Shown: positions 1-9,678, counted from the first letter of the stretch. The stretch: 60,594 nucleotides of DNA from Levilactobacillus fujinensis (GCF_003946335.1 NZ_RHNX01000016.1:1-60594), one strand, 5' to 3'. Made by a program: numbers and translations. Notes: generated by a model from the sequence alone, not told the origin.

Positions 1-90
1 GATTGGTATAATAATTCGCGACGCCAACCAACACTAAACGGCATGACCCCAGTAGAATACCGGAATCATGCCGTTAAGAATACTGCATAA
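1..90 (+). CDS. IS3-family transposase (OrfB), C-terminal fragment at window edge
   Basis: Reading frame 1 is open from the first base and ends in TAA at 88-90, giving 29 residues that begin DWYNNSRRQPTLNGMTP and continue VEYRNH. The pattern YNN.R.Q..LNGMTPVEYR is the usual C-terminal end of the integrase domain of IS3-family (IS150-like) OrfB proteins, which catalyse cut-out/paste-in transposition through a DDE site. Only the tail lies in the window, so it cannot be judged whether the element is intact. Bases 91-277 after it should contain the right end of the insertion sequence, but I could not fix the terminal repeat. Confidence 0.7.
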   Translation, partial: DWYNNSRRQPTLNGMTPVEYRNHAVKNTA

Positions 91-277
91 TGATTTTAAT
101 TATTTAGCTGTCTACTTGACAAGGAGCCGCGCCACTTCTGTCCAGTCTCTTCGTTTCAGTTAGGTTAGCGACTAAAGGATGAACATGCTAAAACAACTAG
201 AACACTGCGCTTAAAATTGGACAACGTTGCTCGAATTTCACCCGAATAGTCGGCACTTTTAATTTTCAGTCAACGGA

Positions 278-3028
278 TTAAAAGTTTCGTTGCTCCCGTG
301 AAATGGTGCTAGCGTCGATACGGTGCCGGATCGCCTTCGCAATTTCCGTGACGATCAGCACGACGGCCCCCGCTACGATTGGGATTCCCCAACCATAATG
401 GAAGTTGACGCTGGTCGTGTGGAACACACCTTGCATGGCTGGCCAGTAGATGATCATGGCTTGTAACGCCAGCAAGACGGCCACGATGACGAAACTCATC
501 TTATTTCTGAAGAAGTATTTCGACAATACGGGGTGGTCATTTTGCAGGTTAAACAGGTAGAAGACCTTCCCAAAGATGATGACGTTCAGCGTCATTGTAC
601 TCCCAATAACGGCCGAAAGTCCTTGTGCCGTTAAGAAGTCGTAGGCAAACATTCCCAACCCGGAGATTAGTAACGACACGTAGGTGACCTCAAAGACGTC
701 CAACTTGGATAAGATACCACGCGTCACGTCCCGCGGCCCCCGCTTCATAATGCCGCTCTCGGCCGGTTCGAAGATGAAGGCAAACTGAATCGTCAATGCG
801 GACACCATGTTGATCCACAACAATTGCGTTGGGAACAGTGGCAGCTCCTGATCCATCAAGATACTCAGGACCACGATCAATCCTTCGGCAAAACTGGTTG
901 GCAGCAGGAATCGAATCGTCTTACGAATGTTATCGAAGACGTGACGCCCTTCTCGCACAGCACCCAGGATCGACGTGAAGTCGTCATCGGCTAGGACCAT
1001 GTCGGCGGAATCCTTGGCAACGTCGGTTCCCCGAATCCCCATGGCGACCCCAATGTCGGCCTGCTTCAGTGCAGGTGCATCGTTGACCCCATCACCAGTC
1101 ATGGAAACCACGTGACCGCGGGCCTGTTGCGCCTTCACGATTCGTAGTTTGTCAGCCGGTGTCGTCCGCGCGAATACGGTATACTTGTCGATTTGACTCG
1201 CCAATTCGTCATCATTTAACTCGGCCAATTCCGGTCCGGTAATGGCGCGCGCTTGTTCCGACAGGTTCAACTGTTGGGCAATCGCAGCGGCCGTTTCGGG
1301 GTCATCACCCGTGATCATTTTAACCTTGATTCCGGCGTAACGTAACTGGCGCACAGCGTCGGCCACCCCAGGACGCGGTGGATCGATGATGCCGGCCATT
1401 CCGGCTAAATGGAAGTTCTGGCCCACGGTGATATCGTCAACTTCAACAGCGTCAGCGGCAACCGGCTGATAGCCCAAGGCCACCACCCGTTTTCCTTGGC
1501 GGGTCAGTTGCGACAAACGTTGTTGCCAAGCATCTTCATCGACAGCCTCATCCTGTTCACGCATCAAACGCGTCAAGGTTTGCGGTGCCCCCTTGACCAG
1601 CAGATATCGCTGGCCCTTATGGTCGACTAATCGTGCCGAATACCGAATGGCGGAGTCAAAAGGCAGTGAATCGATCTCTTGTGGATCGGGATCAGTGCCA
1701 ACCAGCTTGTGGTAAAGTGCGGTCAGAGCCCCATCGGTCGGTTCCCCAGTCAGTATCCACTGGCCTTCCTCCTCGTGGAATTCGGCGTCAGAGGTCTGAC
1801 CGGCAATTTGGACCAGCCATTCGAGGTCGGGGTCAGCCTGCCAGTCGACGTCTTGGCCCTCGTCGTTTTGCACCTGACCAGCGGCATCGTAACCCACGCC
1901 AGACACGGTATAGGTGTCAGCAGTCGTCAAAATATCGGTCACGGTCATTTCATTTTTCGTCAGTGTCCCGGTCTTATCGGTATTGACGATATCCACGGCC
2001 CCCAACGTTTCCACGGCAGGCAGTGTTTTAACGATAATATTTTGCTTCGTCATCTGTTGGGTTCCCATGGCAAGGACGACCGACGTACTGGCCGGTAGCC
2101 CTTCAGGCATCGACCCGACGACCATCGTAATGACGGCGACTAACAGAACGGGCAAACTGTACACCTTGGTGATCATCCCTAAGATAAATAAGAGGACCGC
2201 TGCAACTAAAATCGCAATGGATAGCCCTAAGCCTAAGCTATTCAGGTTCTTCATCAATGGTGTTGCTTGCTGCTTAACTTCCGCAACGTTTTGTTGGATA
2301 TGACCGATTTCGGTCTGTGCACCGGTCACGGTCACGATACCGCGGCCAGACCCATTGGTAACGGCCGTTGAGGCAAAGGCCTGGTTCGACCGTTCGGCTA
2401 ACGGTAAGTTTGCGGTGGGTAAGGGATCCTCTCCCTTAAGCACCGAGTCAGTTTCACCGGTCAAGGCGGACTCCTGGATCTTTAAGTTATCCGCGCTGAT
2501 CAGTCGGAGGTCAGCAGGGACAGTATCCCCGGCTTCCAACTGAACAATATCTCCAGTCACCAATTCACGGGCGGGCAAATTAATTTTCTGTCCATCCCGA
2601 ATGACGATGGCTTCGGAGACTAAGAGGGCCTTGATGCGGTCCAAAGCGTTATCCGCTGAGCGTTCCTGAAAATAGCCAATGAAAGCGTTGGCGATGATGA
2701 CCAATCCGATAACGATAGAATCGGAATAATGGTGCATCAACAGCGTAATCAACGCGGCAGCCGCCAAAATATAGATGATGGAGTTGTTGAACTGCTTCAA
2801 GAAGCGTAACAAGTTTGATTGCTTCTTCGCGGTCAGCTCATTAGGACCATTTTGCGCGAGGCGTTTCTTCGCCTCAGCGGTCGTCAGCCCGGCATCTTCA
2901 TCGGTGGCATACTCAACAAGTAAGGACTCAGTCGAGCGCTGCCATAACGGCGGCTGCTGGCTGGGTCCAGGGTCAGTGGTTTCTGCTTCGGTTGTCGTTG
3001 AAACGGTTGATTCGGGTTCTTGTGCCAT
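278..3028 (-). CDS. P2-type cation-transporting ATPase
   Basis: This 916-residue membrane pump uses ATP to move cations (Ca2+, Na+/K+ or Mg2+; the ion is not decided by sequence alone). An N-terminal cation-ATPase domain (about 30-95) is followed by two membrane helices, the actuator domain with TGE at 190-192, a helix pair with the PEGLP ion-site motif at 308-312, the phosphorylated Asp in DKTGT at 351, a nucleotide-binding region, the hinge motif TGDGVNDAP, and C-terminal helices. PEGLP resembles SERCA-like and related bacterial pumps. The ATG at 3028 has AAGGAAG upstream. It is monocistronic: IS3 debris lies downstream and a divergent oxidoreductase upstream. The family is certain, the substrate is not. 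Confidence 0.93.
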   Translation of the reverse strand: MAQEPESTVSTTTEAETTDPGPSQQPPLWQRSTESLLVEYATDEDAGLTTAEAKKRLAQNGPNELTAKKQSNLLRFLKQFNNSIIYILAAAALITLLMHHYSDSIVIGLVIIANAFIGYFQERSADNALDRIKALLVSEAIVIRDGQKINLPARELVTGDIVQLEAGDTVPADLRLISADNLKIQESALTGETDSVLKGEDPLPTANLPLAERSNQAFASTAVTNGSGRGIVTVTGAQTEIGHIQQNVAEVKQQATPLMKNLNSLGLGLSIAILVAAVLLFILGMITKVYSLPVLLVAVITMVVGSMPEGLPASTSVVLAMGTQQMTKQNIIVKTLPAVETLGAVDIVNTDKTGTLTKNEMTVTDILTTADTYTVSGVGYDAAGQVQNDEGQDVDWQADPDLEWLVQIAGQTSDAEFHEEEGQWILTGEPTDGALTALYHKLVGTDPDPQEIDSLPFDSAIRYSARLVDHKGQRYLLVKGAPQTLTRLMREQDEAVDEDAWQQRLSQLTRQGKRVVALGYQPVAADAVEVDDITVGQNFHLAGMAGIIDPPRPGVADAVRQLRYAGIKVKMITGDDPETAAAIAQQLNLSEQARAITGPELAELNDDELASQIDKYTVFARTTPADKLRIVKAQQARGHVVSMTGDGVNDAPALKQADIGVAMGIRGTDVAKDSADMVLADDDFTSILGAVREGRHVFDNIRKTIRFLLPTSFAEGLIVVLSILMDQELPLFPTQLLWINMVSALTIQFAFIFEPAESGIMKRGPRDVTRGILSKLDVFEVTYVSLLISGLGMFAYDFLTAQGLSAVIGSTMTLNVIIFGKVFYLFNLQNDHPVLSKYFFRNKMSFVIVAVLLALQAMIIYWPAMQGVFHTTSVNFHYGWGIPIVAGAVVLIVTEIAKAIRHRIDASTISREQRNF

Positions 3029-3391
3029 ATAAATAAATCTTCCTTTCTACGATAAAAAACTAACGATTAGCGGTCCGGTATTGGGAGTGCTGCAAACGGT
3101 TGGTGCAAGACGTCCACCTCCAAATCTCATTTTTAGTTAATTTATTTTACCAAGTTTTCATGAAAATTGCATCTATTTAGGGGGTAATGCAATCTAAATT
3201 TAATACTGGGAGTAAATCAATAACGGTGCAAGGGACATTTCACGTGACTGGTAGTTGCTAAAAATTTACATGTTATTGGCAATAACCGTCGCCTTGCCTG
3301 TCAATTTTCAGCGAAACTAAGTAACGAAATGGGTTGCTTTTCACCGATTTTCCCTTAAGCTAAACCTATGACAACTAAAGGACTGATATAC
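3029..3391. other. Divergent intergenic region between ATPase and oxidoreductase genes
   Basis: These 363 bases must hold the promoters of both flanking genes. I see AT-rich stretches near 3130-3180 on the ATPase side and one clear palindrome at 3272-3286 on the oxidoreductase side. No convincing -35/-10 pair or small gene was found. Confidence 0.5.
3272..3286. promoter_or_regulatory. Perfect palindrome, candidate operator
   Basis: GTTATTG and CAATAAC form 7-bp arms around a single G, about 105 bp before the oxidoreductase start and next to a TTTACA that could serve as a -35. It is the size of a repressor site, but no regulator gene adjoins it. Confidence 0.35.
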
Positions 3392-4366
3392 ATGCAAGCT
3401 TGGACGATTACCGGGGCTGGCCCCCACAGCCTCAACGAATTACAGCTGCAAGATGTGCCGGCACCCCTACCACAGACCGGTGAGCTGCAGGTACGGGTAC
3501 ACGCGGTCGGCTTGAATCCCGCCGACTACAAGGTCATCACCGGCGGCTCATGGCAAATACCGCACGTGATCGGCATGGACGTGGCTGGCGAAGTCACTCG
3601 GGTCGGCGCCAACGTCACCGATTTTACTGTTGGTGAACGCGTCTTTTATCATGGTGACCTGCGGCGATCGGGGAGCCTAGCCGAGTTCACCGTCACCTGC
3701 AGTTGGTCGGTCGCTAAGATTCCGGCGAGCGTTTCTTATGAACAGGCTGCGGCCAGTTTATGTGGCACATTGACCGCCTATCAAGCGCTCTACCGCAAGG
3801 CTAACTTAAGTTTAGCAAAGACGATTCTGATTCACGCAGGCGGTGGCGCTGTTGGCTTGGCCGCACTACAATTCGCCCACCAGCTTGGCTTGACGACGAT
3901 TACGACGACCTCTGCACGCAAACGCGCACTGATCGACCGGGTTGGGGCCGACATCATCATCGACTATCATACTGAAAACGTGACCGAAAAAGTTCGCGCC
4001 GCCACTAACGGTCGCGGCGTTGACCTCAGCATCAACACGATTGGCGGTGAGGAACTGGCAGCCGATGTCGACCGACTCGCCTACAACGGCCAGATTATTG
4101 CTGTGGGCGACGGTTACCCGCAGCACTTTGACTTCGACGACAAGGCACTGGGCCTGACGCGTTCGGGGCTAGGTGGCGTCTACCGATCAGCTGATTTTAC
4201 CGGTATTCATGACTTAGCCACCATGGCAACGGCGGTTGGTGATTTGTTGGCGGCCGGAAAATTTGATCCTGTAATCGACCGGATTTTGCCATTTGACCAA
4301 GCCCAGGCTGGACTGATGACACTCCAGCGCGGCGAAAACTTGGGGAAAATTGTGGTTCGGATCTAA
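3392..4366 (+). CDS. Zinc-independent MDR oxidoreductase (quinone reductase-like)
   Basis: This medium-chain dehydrogenase/reductase of about 324 residues has an N-terminal GroES-like fold and a C-terminal NAD(P)H-binding Rossmann fold. HVIGMDVAGEV and VGLNPADYKV are typical of the quinone oxidoreductase/CurA-like branch, and the nucleotide loop is HAGGGAVG. The Cys/His set of the structural-zinc lobe is absent, so it probably uses NADPH to reduce quinones or enones. An earlier in-frame ATG exists at 3368, but AAAGGA at 3377-3382 lies 9 bases before the ATG at 3392, which is preferred. It is transcribed alone, and a hairpin terminator follows at 4389-4440. Confidence 0.88.
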   Translation: MQAWTITGAGPHSLNELQLQDVPAPLPQTGELQVRVHAVGLNPADYKVITGGSWQIPHVIGMDVAGEVTRVGANVTDFTVGERVFYHGDLRRSGSLAEFTVTCSWSVAKIPASVSYEQAAASLCGTLTAYQALYRKANLSLAKTILIHAGGGAVGLAALQFAHQLGLTTITTTSARKRALIDRVGADIIIDYHTENVTEKVRAATNGRGVDLSINTIGGEELAADVDRLAYNGQIIAVGDGYPQHFDFDDKALGLTRSGLGGVYRSADFTGIHDLATMATAVGDLLAAGKFDPVIDRILPFDQAQAGLMTLQRGENLGKIVVRI

Positions 4367-4388
4367 GTAAAGCGTTTGGGACATAACT

Positions 4389-4440
4389 CAAAAAGTCGCT
4401 TCTTTCAGCATCGTTAGATTCTAAAAGAAGCAACTTTTAT
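4389..4440. terminator. Bidirectional intrinsic terminator
   Basis: AAAAGTCGCTTCTTT pairs with AAAGAAGCAACTTTT (one mismatch) across a loop of about 20 bases, with A- and T-runs on both sides. It lies between the convergent oxidoreductase and phosphoesterase genes and can serve both. Confidence 0.75.
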
Positions 4441-4462
4441 TTACGCCATTATGGTATCGAAA

Positions 4463-4578
4463 CGTGGGACATAAGGCAGTTTGTTGCGCTTAATCCGATA
4501 GCGAAATCATGCCAGAATCAAGCATAATCTCTGCTATCACGTTAATACTCGTAAACTAACCGTCTTATATCCCACTCT
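4463..4578. repeat. Long imperfect palindrome bounded by GTGGGAYATAAG
   Basis: GTGGGACATAAG near 4464 is matched in inverse orientation by CTTATATCCCAC near 4566 (11 of 12). About 90 bases lie between, and GGGACATAA recurs just upstream at 4377. It could fold into a long hairpin downstream of the phosphoesterase gene. Its role is unknown. Confidence 0.45.
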
Positions 4579-4587
4579 GTTGCTTGC

Positions 4588-6144
4588 CTAATAAATTACT
4601 TTAAAATTGGTTTGCTGTTCCCCAGTCACAACTGGATGTGCCTCGAAATATTGCATGATGAGTTCGGCCATATCCACGTTGACCTCCCGAATGGCCTTGG
4701 CTGGTGAGAACATCGGGTAATCGCCACCGCCGTTGCCACGGTACTGGTTCATGGCAACGTCCAGTTGGTCAGTCGGCTGGACCGCACGCCCGTGATACTT
4801 CAGTGACACCACCCGACTACCACGCGGTTGGGTCAGATCAAAGCAATAGTCCAGCCCACTATAGATATCGTAGTTGTACAGTTCGCATTTCGGCGTGACA
4901 AACGCCGCAGCGATTCCAACACGCTGATCGGCGTGCAGGTCGAAGAAGCTTGCACATCGTTCCAGCGCCAGCCGCACGTCCGCTCCGGTCAAGCATTCGA
5001 CCACCAGCGTATTGGGATACGGGTAGCTATTCAATAGTTGGCGGAGCGACACGTTGCGACCAAATCCACGGACTTCATCATTAAAGAGCGCCGTCGCAGC
5101 AATATCCGTGCCACCCGCAGCCATTTCAACTTGATTAATAAACTGGAGGTAGGGATGGCCGTGGAGTCGCGCATCCATTGGGTCCGTGACCGCTAAACTG
5201 GTCCCTGCAATTTGACCAACCGCTTGGTCCAACCACGTTTCGACCCTATCTTGCACTGGTTGGGTAAGCTGTGTCAACGCTACGTCTGGTTCCACACCCG
5301 CCGTTGGTAACAGTCGGGCTGACCGCGCGATTATTCGATAAGTCGCATCCAATTCGAGGTCGATACAGCCCACCGCAATTCCCTTGTCGCCTGGTTGTGT
5401 TGCGGGCACGCCCTGATAGACCCCAGCGATTTGGCGGTGCTGATGGCCGGTCACTAACGCGTCAATTCCCGGAACCTCGGCTAATAACTGATACCCTTCA
5501 TTCTCCCCAGTCTGTCGTTCCGTTGGTACCCCGGTCGCCGGGTCGGCTTCAAAACCACCATGATAGGCAACGACGACGATGTCGGCTCGTTGCCGCAGCT
5601 CAGGAACCAAACGCCGGGCAGTGGCAACGGCTGGTTCAAAGGTCAAACCAGCAATGTTACTGGCCCGCTCCCAAACCGGCACATAGGCCGTGGTCAACCC
5701 TAAGATTGCAATCTTAATCCCCTGTTTCGTGATAATTTTATAAGGGGCGTCTAGAATGCGCTGATTCTGACCACCAACGATATTGGCGCCCAATAACGGA
5801 TAGGTCCGCTTGGCCTCCGCCGCGCGAATATAGGCTAAACCATAGTTAAACTCATGATTGCCGAGAATCCCGGCATCGTAGTGCATGGCACCCGTGATAC
5901 GAGTGAACAAGTCTTGCTCCGCGGCTGGGCGTTTGGCCAGGTAAGTCGCAAATGGCGCCCCTTGTAGCCAGTCCCCATTTTCAATCGTGATCACCACGTC
6001 ATCTGGGCCTGCAGTCGCCTGGGCCTGCCGAATCACCGTAGCTGCCTTTAACATGCCGTATGCATGCCGATCTGTCGGCGTGCTGTAATCCGTCGGGTAA
6101 ACGTAGCCGTGCACGTCACTCGTCGACAGGATTTGAATATGCAT
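4588..6144 (-). CDS. Cytosolic 5'-nucleotidase/2',3'-cyclic phosphodiesterase-type phosphoesterase
   Basis: The 518-residue protein has a calcineurin-like metallophosphatase domain with the metal-ligand series SDVHG (near the N-terminus), NGDWLQG, GNHEFNYG, AYHGG and GHQHR. A C-terminal 5'-nucleotidase domain (about 320-500) follows. The family hydrolyses nucleotides or 2',3'-cyclic nucleotides to nucleoside and phosphate. Most relatives are secreted or wall-anchored; this one has no signal peptide or sorting signal, so it should act in the cytoplasm. It starts 2 bp after the phnE stop, as the last gene of the phn operon, which suggests it releases phosphate from an imported or salvaged phosphoester. 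The preceding Shine-Dalgarno is weak, fitting translational coupling. Confidence 0.88.
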   Translation of the reverse strand: MHIQILSTSDVHGYVYPTDYSTPTDRHAYGMLKAATVIRQAQATAGPDDVVITIENGDWLQGAPFATYLAKRPAAEQDLFTRITGAMHYDAGILGNHEFNYGLAYIRAAEAKRTYPLLGANIVGGQNQRILDAPYKIITKQGIKIAILGLTTAYVPVWERASNIAGLTFEPAVATARRLVPELRQRADIVVVAYHGGFEADPATGVPTERQTGENEGYQLLAEVPGIDALVTGHQHRQIAGVYQGVPATQPGDKGIAVGCIDLELDATYRIIARSARLLPTAGVEPDVALTQLTQPVQDRVETWLDQAVGQIAGTSLAVTDPMDARLHGHPYLQFINQVEMAAGGTDIAATALFNDEVRGFGRNVSLRQLLNSYPYPNTLVVECLTGADVRLALERCASFFDLHADQRVGIAAAFVTPKCELYNYDIYSGLDYCFDLTQPRGSRVVSLKYHGRAVQPTDQLDVAMNQYRGNGGGDYPMFSPAKAIREVNVDMAELIMQYFEAHPVVTGEQQTNFKVIY

Positions 6145-6146
6145 GG

Positions 6147-6959
6147 TTAAATCAACCTCTTTCGTAATTGCTCGGACAGCGAATCAATCAGCAGCACCAT
6201 AACCACGATACCTAAGAGAATGATGCCGACCTTAGACCAATCCCGCGTTTGAATGGCGAAAATCATCGGCGTCCCAATCCCACCGGCACCGACCATCCCC
6301 AAGATGGAGGCAGATCGTACGGCAATTTCAAAGCGGTACAGCGTGTAGGACAGAAACTCCGGCATGATTGTTGGAATCGTCGCTAACGCAAAGACTTGAC
6401 TGGAACGACCACCGGCACTGGTAATGGCCTCTTCAGAACCCCGGTCCATATTCTCAATGGCCTCGCCAAATAGCTTACCCAACATGCCGACCGAGTGAAC
6501 GCTGACGGCCAAGACCCCAGCGTAAGATCCGGGGCCAACTGCCTTGATGAACATGATGGCCAAGACGATTTCTGGAAAAGTCCGAATCAACGTCAAGACG
6601 ATTTTCCCACTACCGGAACGTAGAAAATAATGTTCCTTAGGTCCACGCGCCGCCCAAAAAGCAAAGGGAACACTGATCAAAGCCGATACAATCGTTCCCA
6701 AAAAGGCAATCGCTAACGTTTGTAAAATCAAGGAGACGAGGTCTTCGCCGCTGCCGTCATAAACGTAGGACCACGTCGGATGAACCAGTCCGTGCAGAAT
6801 GGATTTCGAGACCGCGGACGCCGATTCCTGAAACCCCGTAAACTTCAGACCGTTGATCGTCCAGAAATAAATGATGCCAATAATCAGTACCCAGAGCAGC
6901 CAGCCCCACCGTTGCCACAGCGAATGCCGTTGAGAAGGCGTCGTAATTGTTGTTTGCAT
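6147..6959 (-). CDS. phnE: Phosphonate/phosphate-type ABC transporter permease (second PhnE)
   Basis: This 270-residue inner-membrane permease has about six helices: one near residue 20, a long periplasm-side loop, then the binding-protein-dependent transport core from about 75. The EAA loop is visible as GEAIENMDRGSEEAITSAGG, which contacts the ATPase. It starts one base after the stop of the first permease gene. Two PhnE subunits probably form a heterodimer with PhnC. The substrate (phosphonate, phosphite or phosphate) cannot be read from sequence. Confidence 0.9.
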   Translation of the reverse strand: MQTTITTPSQRHSLWQRWGWLLWVLIIGIIYFWTINGLKFTGFQESASAVSKSILHGLVHPTWSYVYDGSGEDLVSLILQTLAIAFLGTIVSALISVPFAFWAARGPKEHYFLRSGSGKIVLTLIRTFPEIVLAIMFIKAVGPGSYAGVLAVSVHSVGMLGKLFGEAIENMDRGSEEAITSAGGRSSQVFALATIPTIMPEFLSYTLYRFEIAVRSASILGMVGAGGIGTPMIFAIQTRDWSKVGIILLGIVVMVLLIDSLSEQLRKRLI

Positions 6960-6960
6960 G

Positions 6961-7755
6961 TTAAAGTAGAACCCTCCTTAGATGGTTGCTGACGCCATCG
7001 ATGACCAATACCACCACCAGCGTAGCCAAGATAATGACCGCCGTCTGGTTGTAATTGAACTCATTTAACGAGCGTTGTAAGAAGACACCAATCCCGCCGG
7101 CACCCAAGTACCCCAAGACGGTTGACGCCCGGACATTGATCTCTAAGGTATACAGAAAATAGCTGACAAATTGGTTCAGAATCTGTGGGAGCACCGCGTA
7201 CCAAATAATGGTGATCTTCGTGGCTCCCACCGACTCCAGAGCCTCTAGCGGCCCCATATCGATGGTTTCAATGACTTCATAAAATAGCTTGGATACCATC
7301 CCAAAGGAAAAGATCGCCAAGGTGATGACCCCGGCCGTCGACCCAATCCCAAAAATTGCAACGAAAATCGCAGCCAACAGTAAATCGGGTAAGGTCCGCA
7401 CTAAGTCCAAGAACAGTCGTGTCAATCCACGCAACCAGCGATTGTGAATCAGGTTGCTCGCACTTAGAACCGCAAAGGGAATCGCAAATGCCGCCCCAAT
7501 CGTGGTCCCCAAAATCGCCATCTGAATGGTTTCCAAAAGTGGTTGGATGATAACCGCCGTGTAGTCCCAAGCGGGGTTGGACATCCGTACCAGCAGATTC
7601 GTAAACTGACCCAGGTTGCTAAAGAACATGCCCACGTTGACCCCAGTCATCTGTGCAGAAGCAACCAGTAAAACCAAGAGGAGCACTGTCCAGCCGATAC
7701 CCTTCACATGGTATCGTTGGGTCCAGGAACGCCGCGGAATTGTGGGTGTACTCAT
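6961..7755 (-). CDS. phnE: Phosphonate/phosphate-type ABC transporter permease (first PhnE)
   Basis: This 264-residue membrane protein is homologous to the next gene and shares its helix pattern and EAA loop ([20 protein letters not shown]). Its ATG overlaps the phnC stop as ATGA, so the two are translationally coupled. It supplies half of the channel of the PhnCDE importer. Confidence 0.9.
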   Translation of the reverse strand: MSTPTIPRRSWTQRYHVKGIGWTVLLLVLLVASAQMTGVNVGMFFSNLGQFTNLLVRMSNPAWDYTAVIIQPLLETIQMAILGTTIGAAFAIPFAVLSASNLIHNRWLRGLTRLFLDLVRTLPDLLLAAIFVAIFGIGSTAGVITLAIFSFGMVSKLFYEVIETIDMGPLEALESVGATKITIIWYAVLPQILNQFVSYFLYTLEINVRASTVLGYLGAGGIGVFLQRSLNEFNYNQTAVIILATLVVVLVIDGVSNHLRRVLL

Positions 7756-8519
7756 GCCTTTTCCCCCTCTGCCTGATAGATTTGGTCCAAATCATCTACC
7801 GTGACCTTGGCAATCGGCTGGTCATAGACGAGCTGACCGGCCCGCAAGCCAATGATACGGTCGGCATATTCCCGTGCTAATGCGACCGAGTGCAGGTTCA
7901 CGATGACGGTGATCCCGTCCTCTTGGTTCAAGCGCTTAAGGGTATCCATGACCGTCTTCGTGGTCAGTGGGTCCAGTGAGGCCACCGGTTCATCAGCTAA
8001 AATGATTTTGGGGTCTTGCATCAACGTTCGCGCAATCGCAACCCGTTGCTGCTGTCCACCGGAAAGTTCATCGGCTCTGGTATAAAGTTTTTCTACTAAA
8101 TTGACACGTTCCAGGGCGTGCACCGCTTTTTCCTTATCTGCCTTGCTAAAAAGCCCTAAAATCGTTTTCCAGGTCGCGTAATAACTAACCCGCCCAGACA
8201 GAACGTTCTTCTCTACGCTCGATCGATTGATCAAATTGAACCCTTGGAAAATCATGCCAATCTTACGCCGCAACAGCCGCAACGCCTTGCCCTTATAGTC
8301 ACCAATAGCTTCATCTTCCACTGTGATCTCTCCAGACGTAATCTCGTGCATCCGGTTAATGGTCCGTAACAAAGTACTCTTACCGGCTCCCGAAAGCCCA
8401 ACAACGACCAGGAACTGACCACGGGGAATGTCAAAACTGATATCCTTGAGGCCAACGGTGCCGTTGTTGTAAACCTTATTGACGCCTTTAAATGAAATAA
8501 TTGGTGTTGCTTGCTCCAT
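7752..8519 (-). CDS. phnC: Phosphonate/phosphate-type ABC transporter ATP-binding protein
   Basis: This cytoplasmic ATPase of about 255 residues powers the two PhnE subunits. Walker A is GLSGAGKST, the Q-loop is IFQGFN, the signature is [13 protein letters not shown] and Walker B is [12 protein letters not shown]; the H-loop follows at VNLHSV. The frame is open 18 codons further upstream, but the ATG at 8519 has GGGGGAA at normal distance and starts at the usual family position. An attenuator-like hairpin (8541-8577) lies just upstream, between it and phnD. Confidence 0.92.
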   Translation of the reverse strand: MEQATPIISFKGVNKVYNNGTVGLKDISFDIPRGQFLVVVGLSGAGKSTLLRTINRMHEITSGEITVEDEAIGDYKGKALRLLRRKIGMIFQGFNLINRSSVEKNVLSGRVSYYATWKTILGLFSKADKEKAVHALERVNLVEKLYTRADELSGGQQQRVAIARTLMQDPKIILADEPVASLDPLTTKTVMDTLKRLNQEDGITVIVNLHSVALAREYADRIIGLRAGQLVYDQPIAKVTVDDLDQIYQAEGEKA

Positions 8520-8540
8520 AGTTGGTTCCCCCGTTATTAA

Positions 8541-8577
8541 AAAAATAGTGAGGTACGGTGTCGCTGCCCTCACTACT
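8541..8577 (-). terminator. Intra-operon terminator/attenuator between phnD and phnC
   Basis: On the minus strand TAGTGAGG and CCTCACTA form a perfect 8-bp stem with a 14-base loop and run directly into seven T residues. It follows phnD and precedes phnC, so it probably lowers downstream expression and gives excess binding protein over membrane subunits. Confidence 0.75.
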
Positions 8578-8724
8578 TCTGCTGTCTGATCTTCTCTTGA
8601 GACGCTATCTTTTACCTGCCGAGCCTATGCATCATTTAAGTCAGGCGGTCATCAGAACAAGAATCTCTAATTCTGCTAACCACTAGATTCATCTAAAAAT
8701 CTGACATCGGCTCATCACAACGCG

Positions 8725-9678
8725 CTACTTATCTAACTTTTGAATCTGCTTGTCGTAGTCACGAATGATATTAAAGGTACTGTCCTTCGCATCCACGTAA
8801 CCTTCGTGAGAGTAAACGCTAGAAATGATGGCGTGCCCCTTCTTGGTCTTGGCAATTGTCTTGAAGGCTTCAGCAATCTTCTTTTGCCACTTCGCACTCA
8901 TGTCACCACGAACCGTGATGGTATCGTTAGGAATCTTGGCAGTCGTGTAGATTGGAACGACTTGACTCATGATATCCTTATCGTCCTTTTTCACTAAGTT
9001 CCGGGCCCCTTGGAAGACAAAGGCGGCGTCGGTGTTTTTGTTGTAAACGGAGAGAACCCCTTGGTCATGTCCCTTGACCGTGACTGTTTGGATATTGTCC
9101 TTATTAATGTTGACACCGTGCTTCAACATTTCAACGGCAGGGTAGATCCAGCCGGCAGTCGACGTGGTATCTTGAACGGCGATCTTCTTGCCCTTCAAGT
9201 CCTTTAACGTCTTGATGCCACTATCCTTACGTACTAAAATCTGAGCGCGGTAGTAGTTGACCAACTGCTTAGTTGCTTGGTCATTTGGTTCCTTAACGCC
9301 AAACCGTTCAGCCTGTAAGAGCACTTTATCCCCATACTGCTTATGTGCAAGCACGTAGGCATCAGGCGGCAGGAAGCCAACATCGACCTTCTTTGATCCC
9401 ATGGCCTCAACAATCGTATTGTAGTCGGTCGAGACACTAACCTTAACCGGAATCCCCAATTGTTTCTTCAACAGGCCCTCTAACGGTTTGGCCTTCGCTT
9501 CAATCGTCCCCGCGTTAGATGACGGTACAAATTCAACCGTCAACTGTTTCGGCGTATAGCCTTGCTTGGAACTTGAACTCGTGCTGCTGCTTGCCTTCCC
9601 ACAGGCAGCCAAACCAGCTGGTAGTAACAATAATGCTGCCGCGATTAAGAGTAATTTTCCCTTACCCTTTAAGTACAT
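8725..9678 (-). CDS. phnD: Phosphonate/phosphate-type ABC transporter substrate-binding lipoprotein
   Basis: The 317-residue protein is the extracellular receptor of the PhnCDE importer. It begins with a lipoprotein signal peptide: KGKGK, a hydrophobic stretch, then the lipobox LAAC with the lipidated Cys near residue 26. A Ser-rich linker and a periplasmic-binding fold follow, with phrases typical of PhnD (VGFLPPDAYVLAH and LKGKKIAVQDTTSTAGWIYP). A GTG at 9687 is in frame, but the GGAG site is too close to it; the ATG at 9678 has GGAG eight bases upstream. It is the first gene of the operon. Confidence 0.92.
   Translation of the reverse strand: MYLKGKGKLLLIAAALLLLPAGLAACGKASSSTSSSSKQGYTPKQLTVEFVPSSNAGTIEAKAKPLEGLLKKQLGIPVKVSVSTDYNTIVEAMGSKKVDVGFLPPDAYVLAHKQYGDKVLLQAERFGVKEPNDQATKQLVNYYRAQILVRKDSGIKTLKDLKGKKIAVQDTTSTAGWIYPAVEMLKHGVNINKDNIQTVTVKGHDQGVLSVYNKNTDAAFVFQGARNLVKKDDKDIMSQVVPIYTTAKIPNDTITVRGDMSAKWQKKIAEAFKTIAKTKKGHAIISSVYSHEGYVDAKDSTFNIIRDYDKQIQKLDK

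Noticed and set aside
1409-2303. Several plus-strand frames opposite the P-type ATPase gene
   Set aside because: They are antisense shadows caused by codon bias of the real gene; none has a ribosome site or family features.
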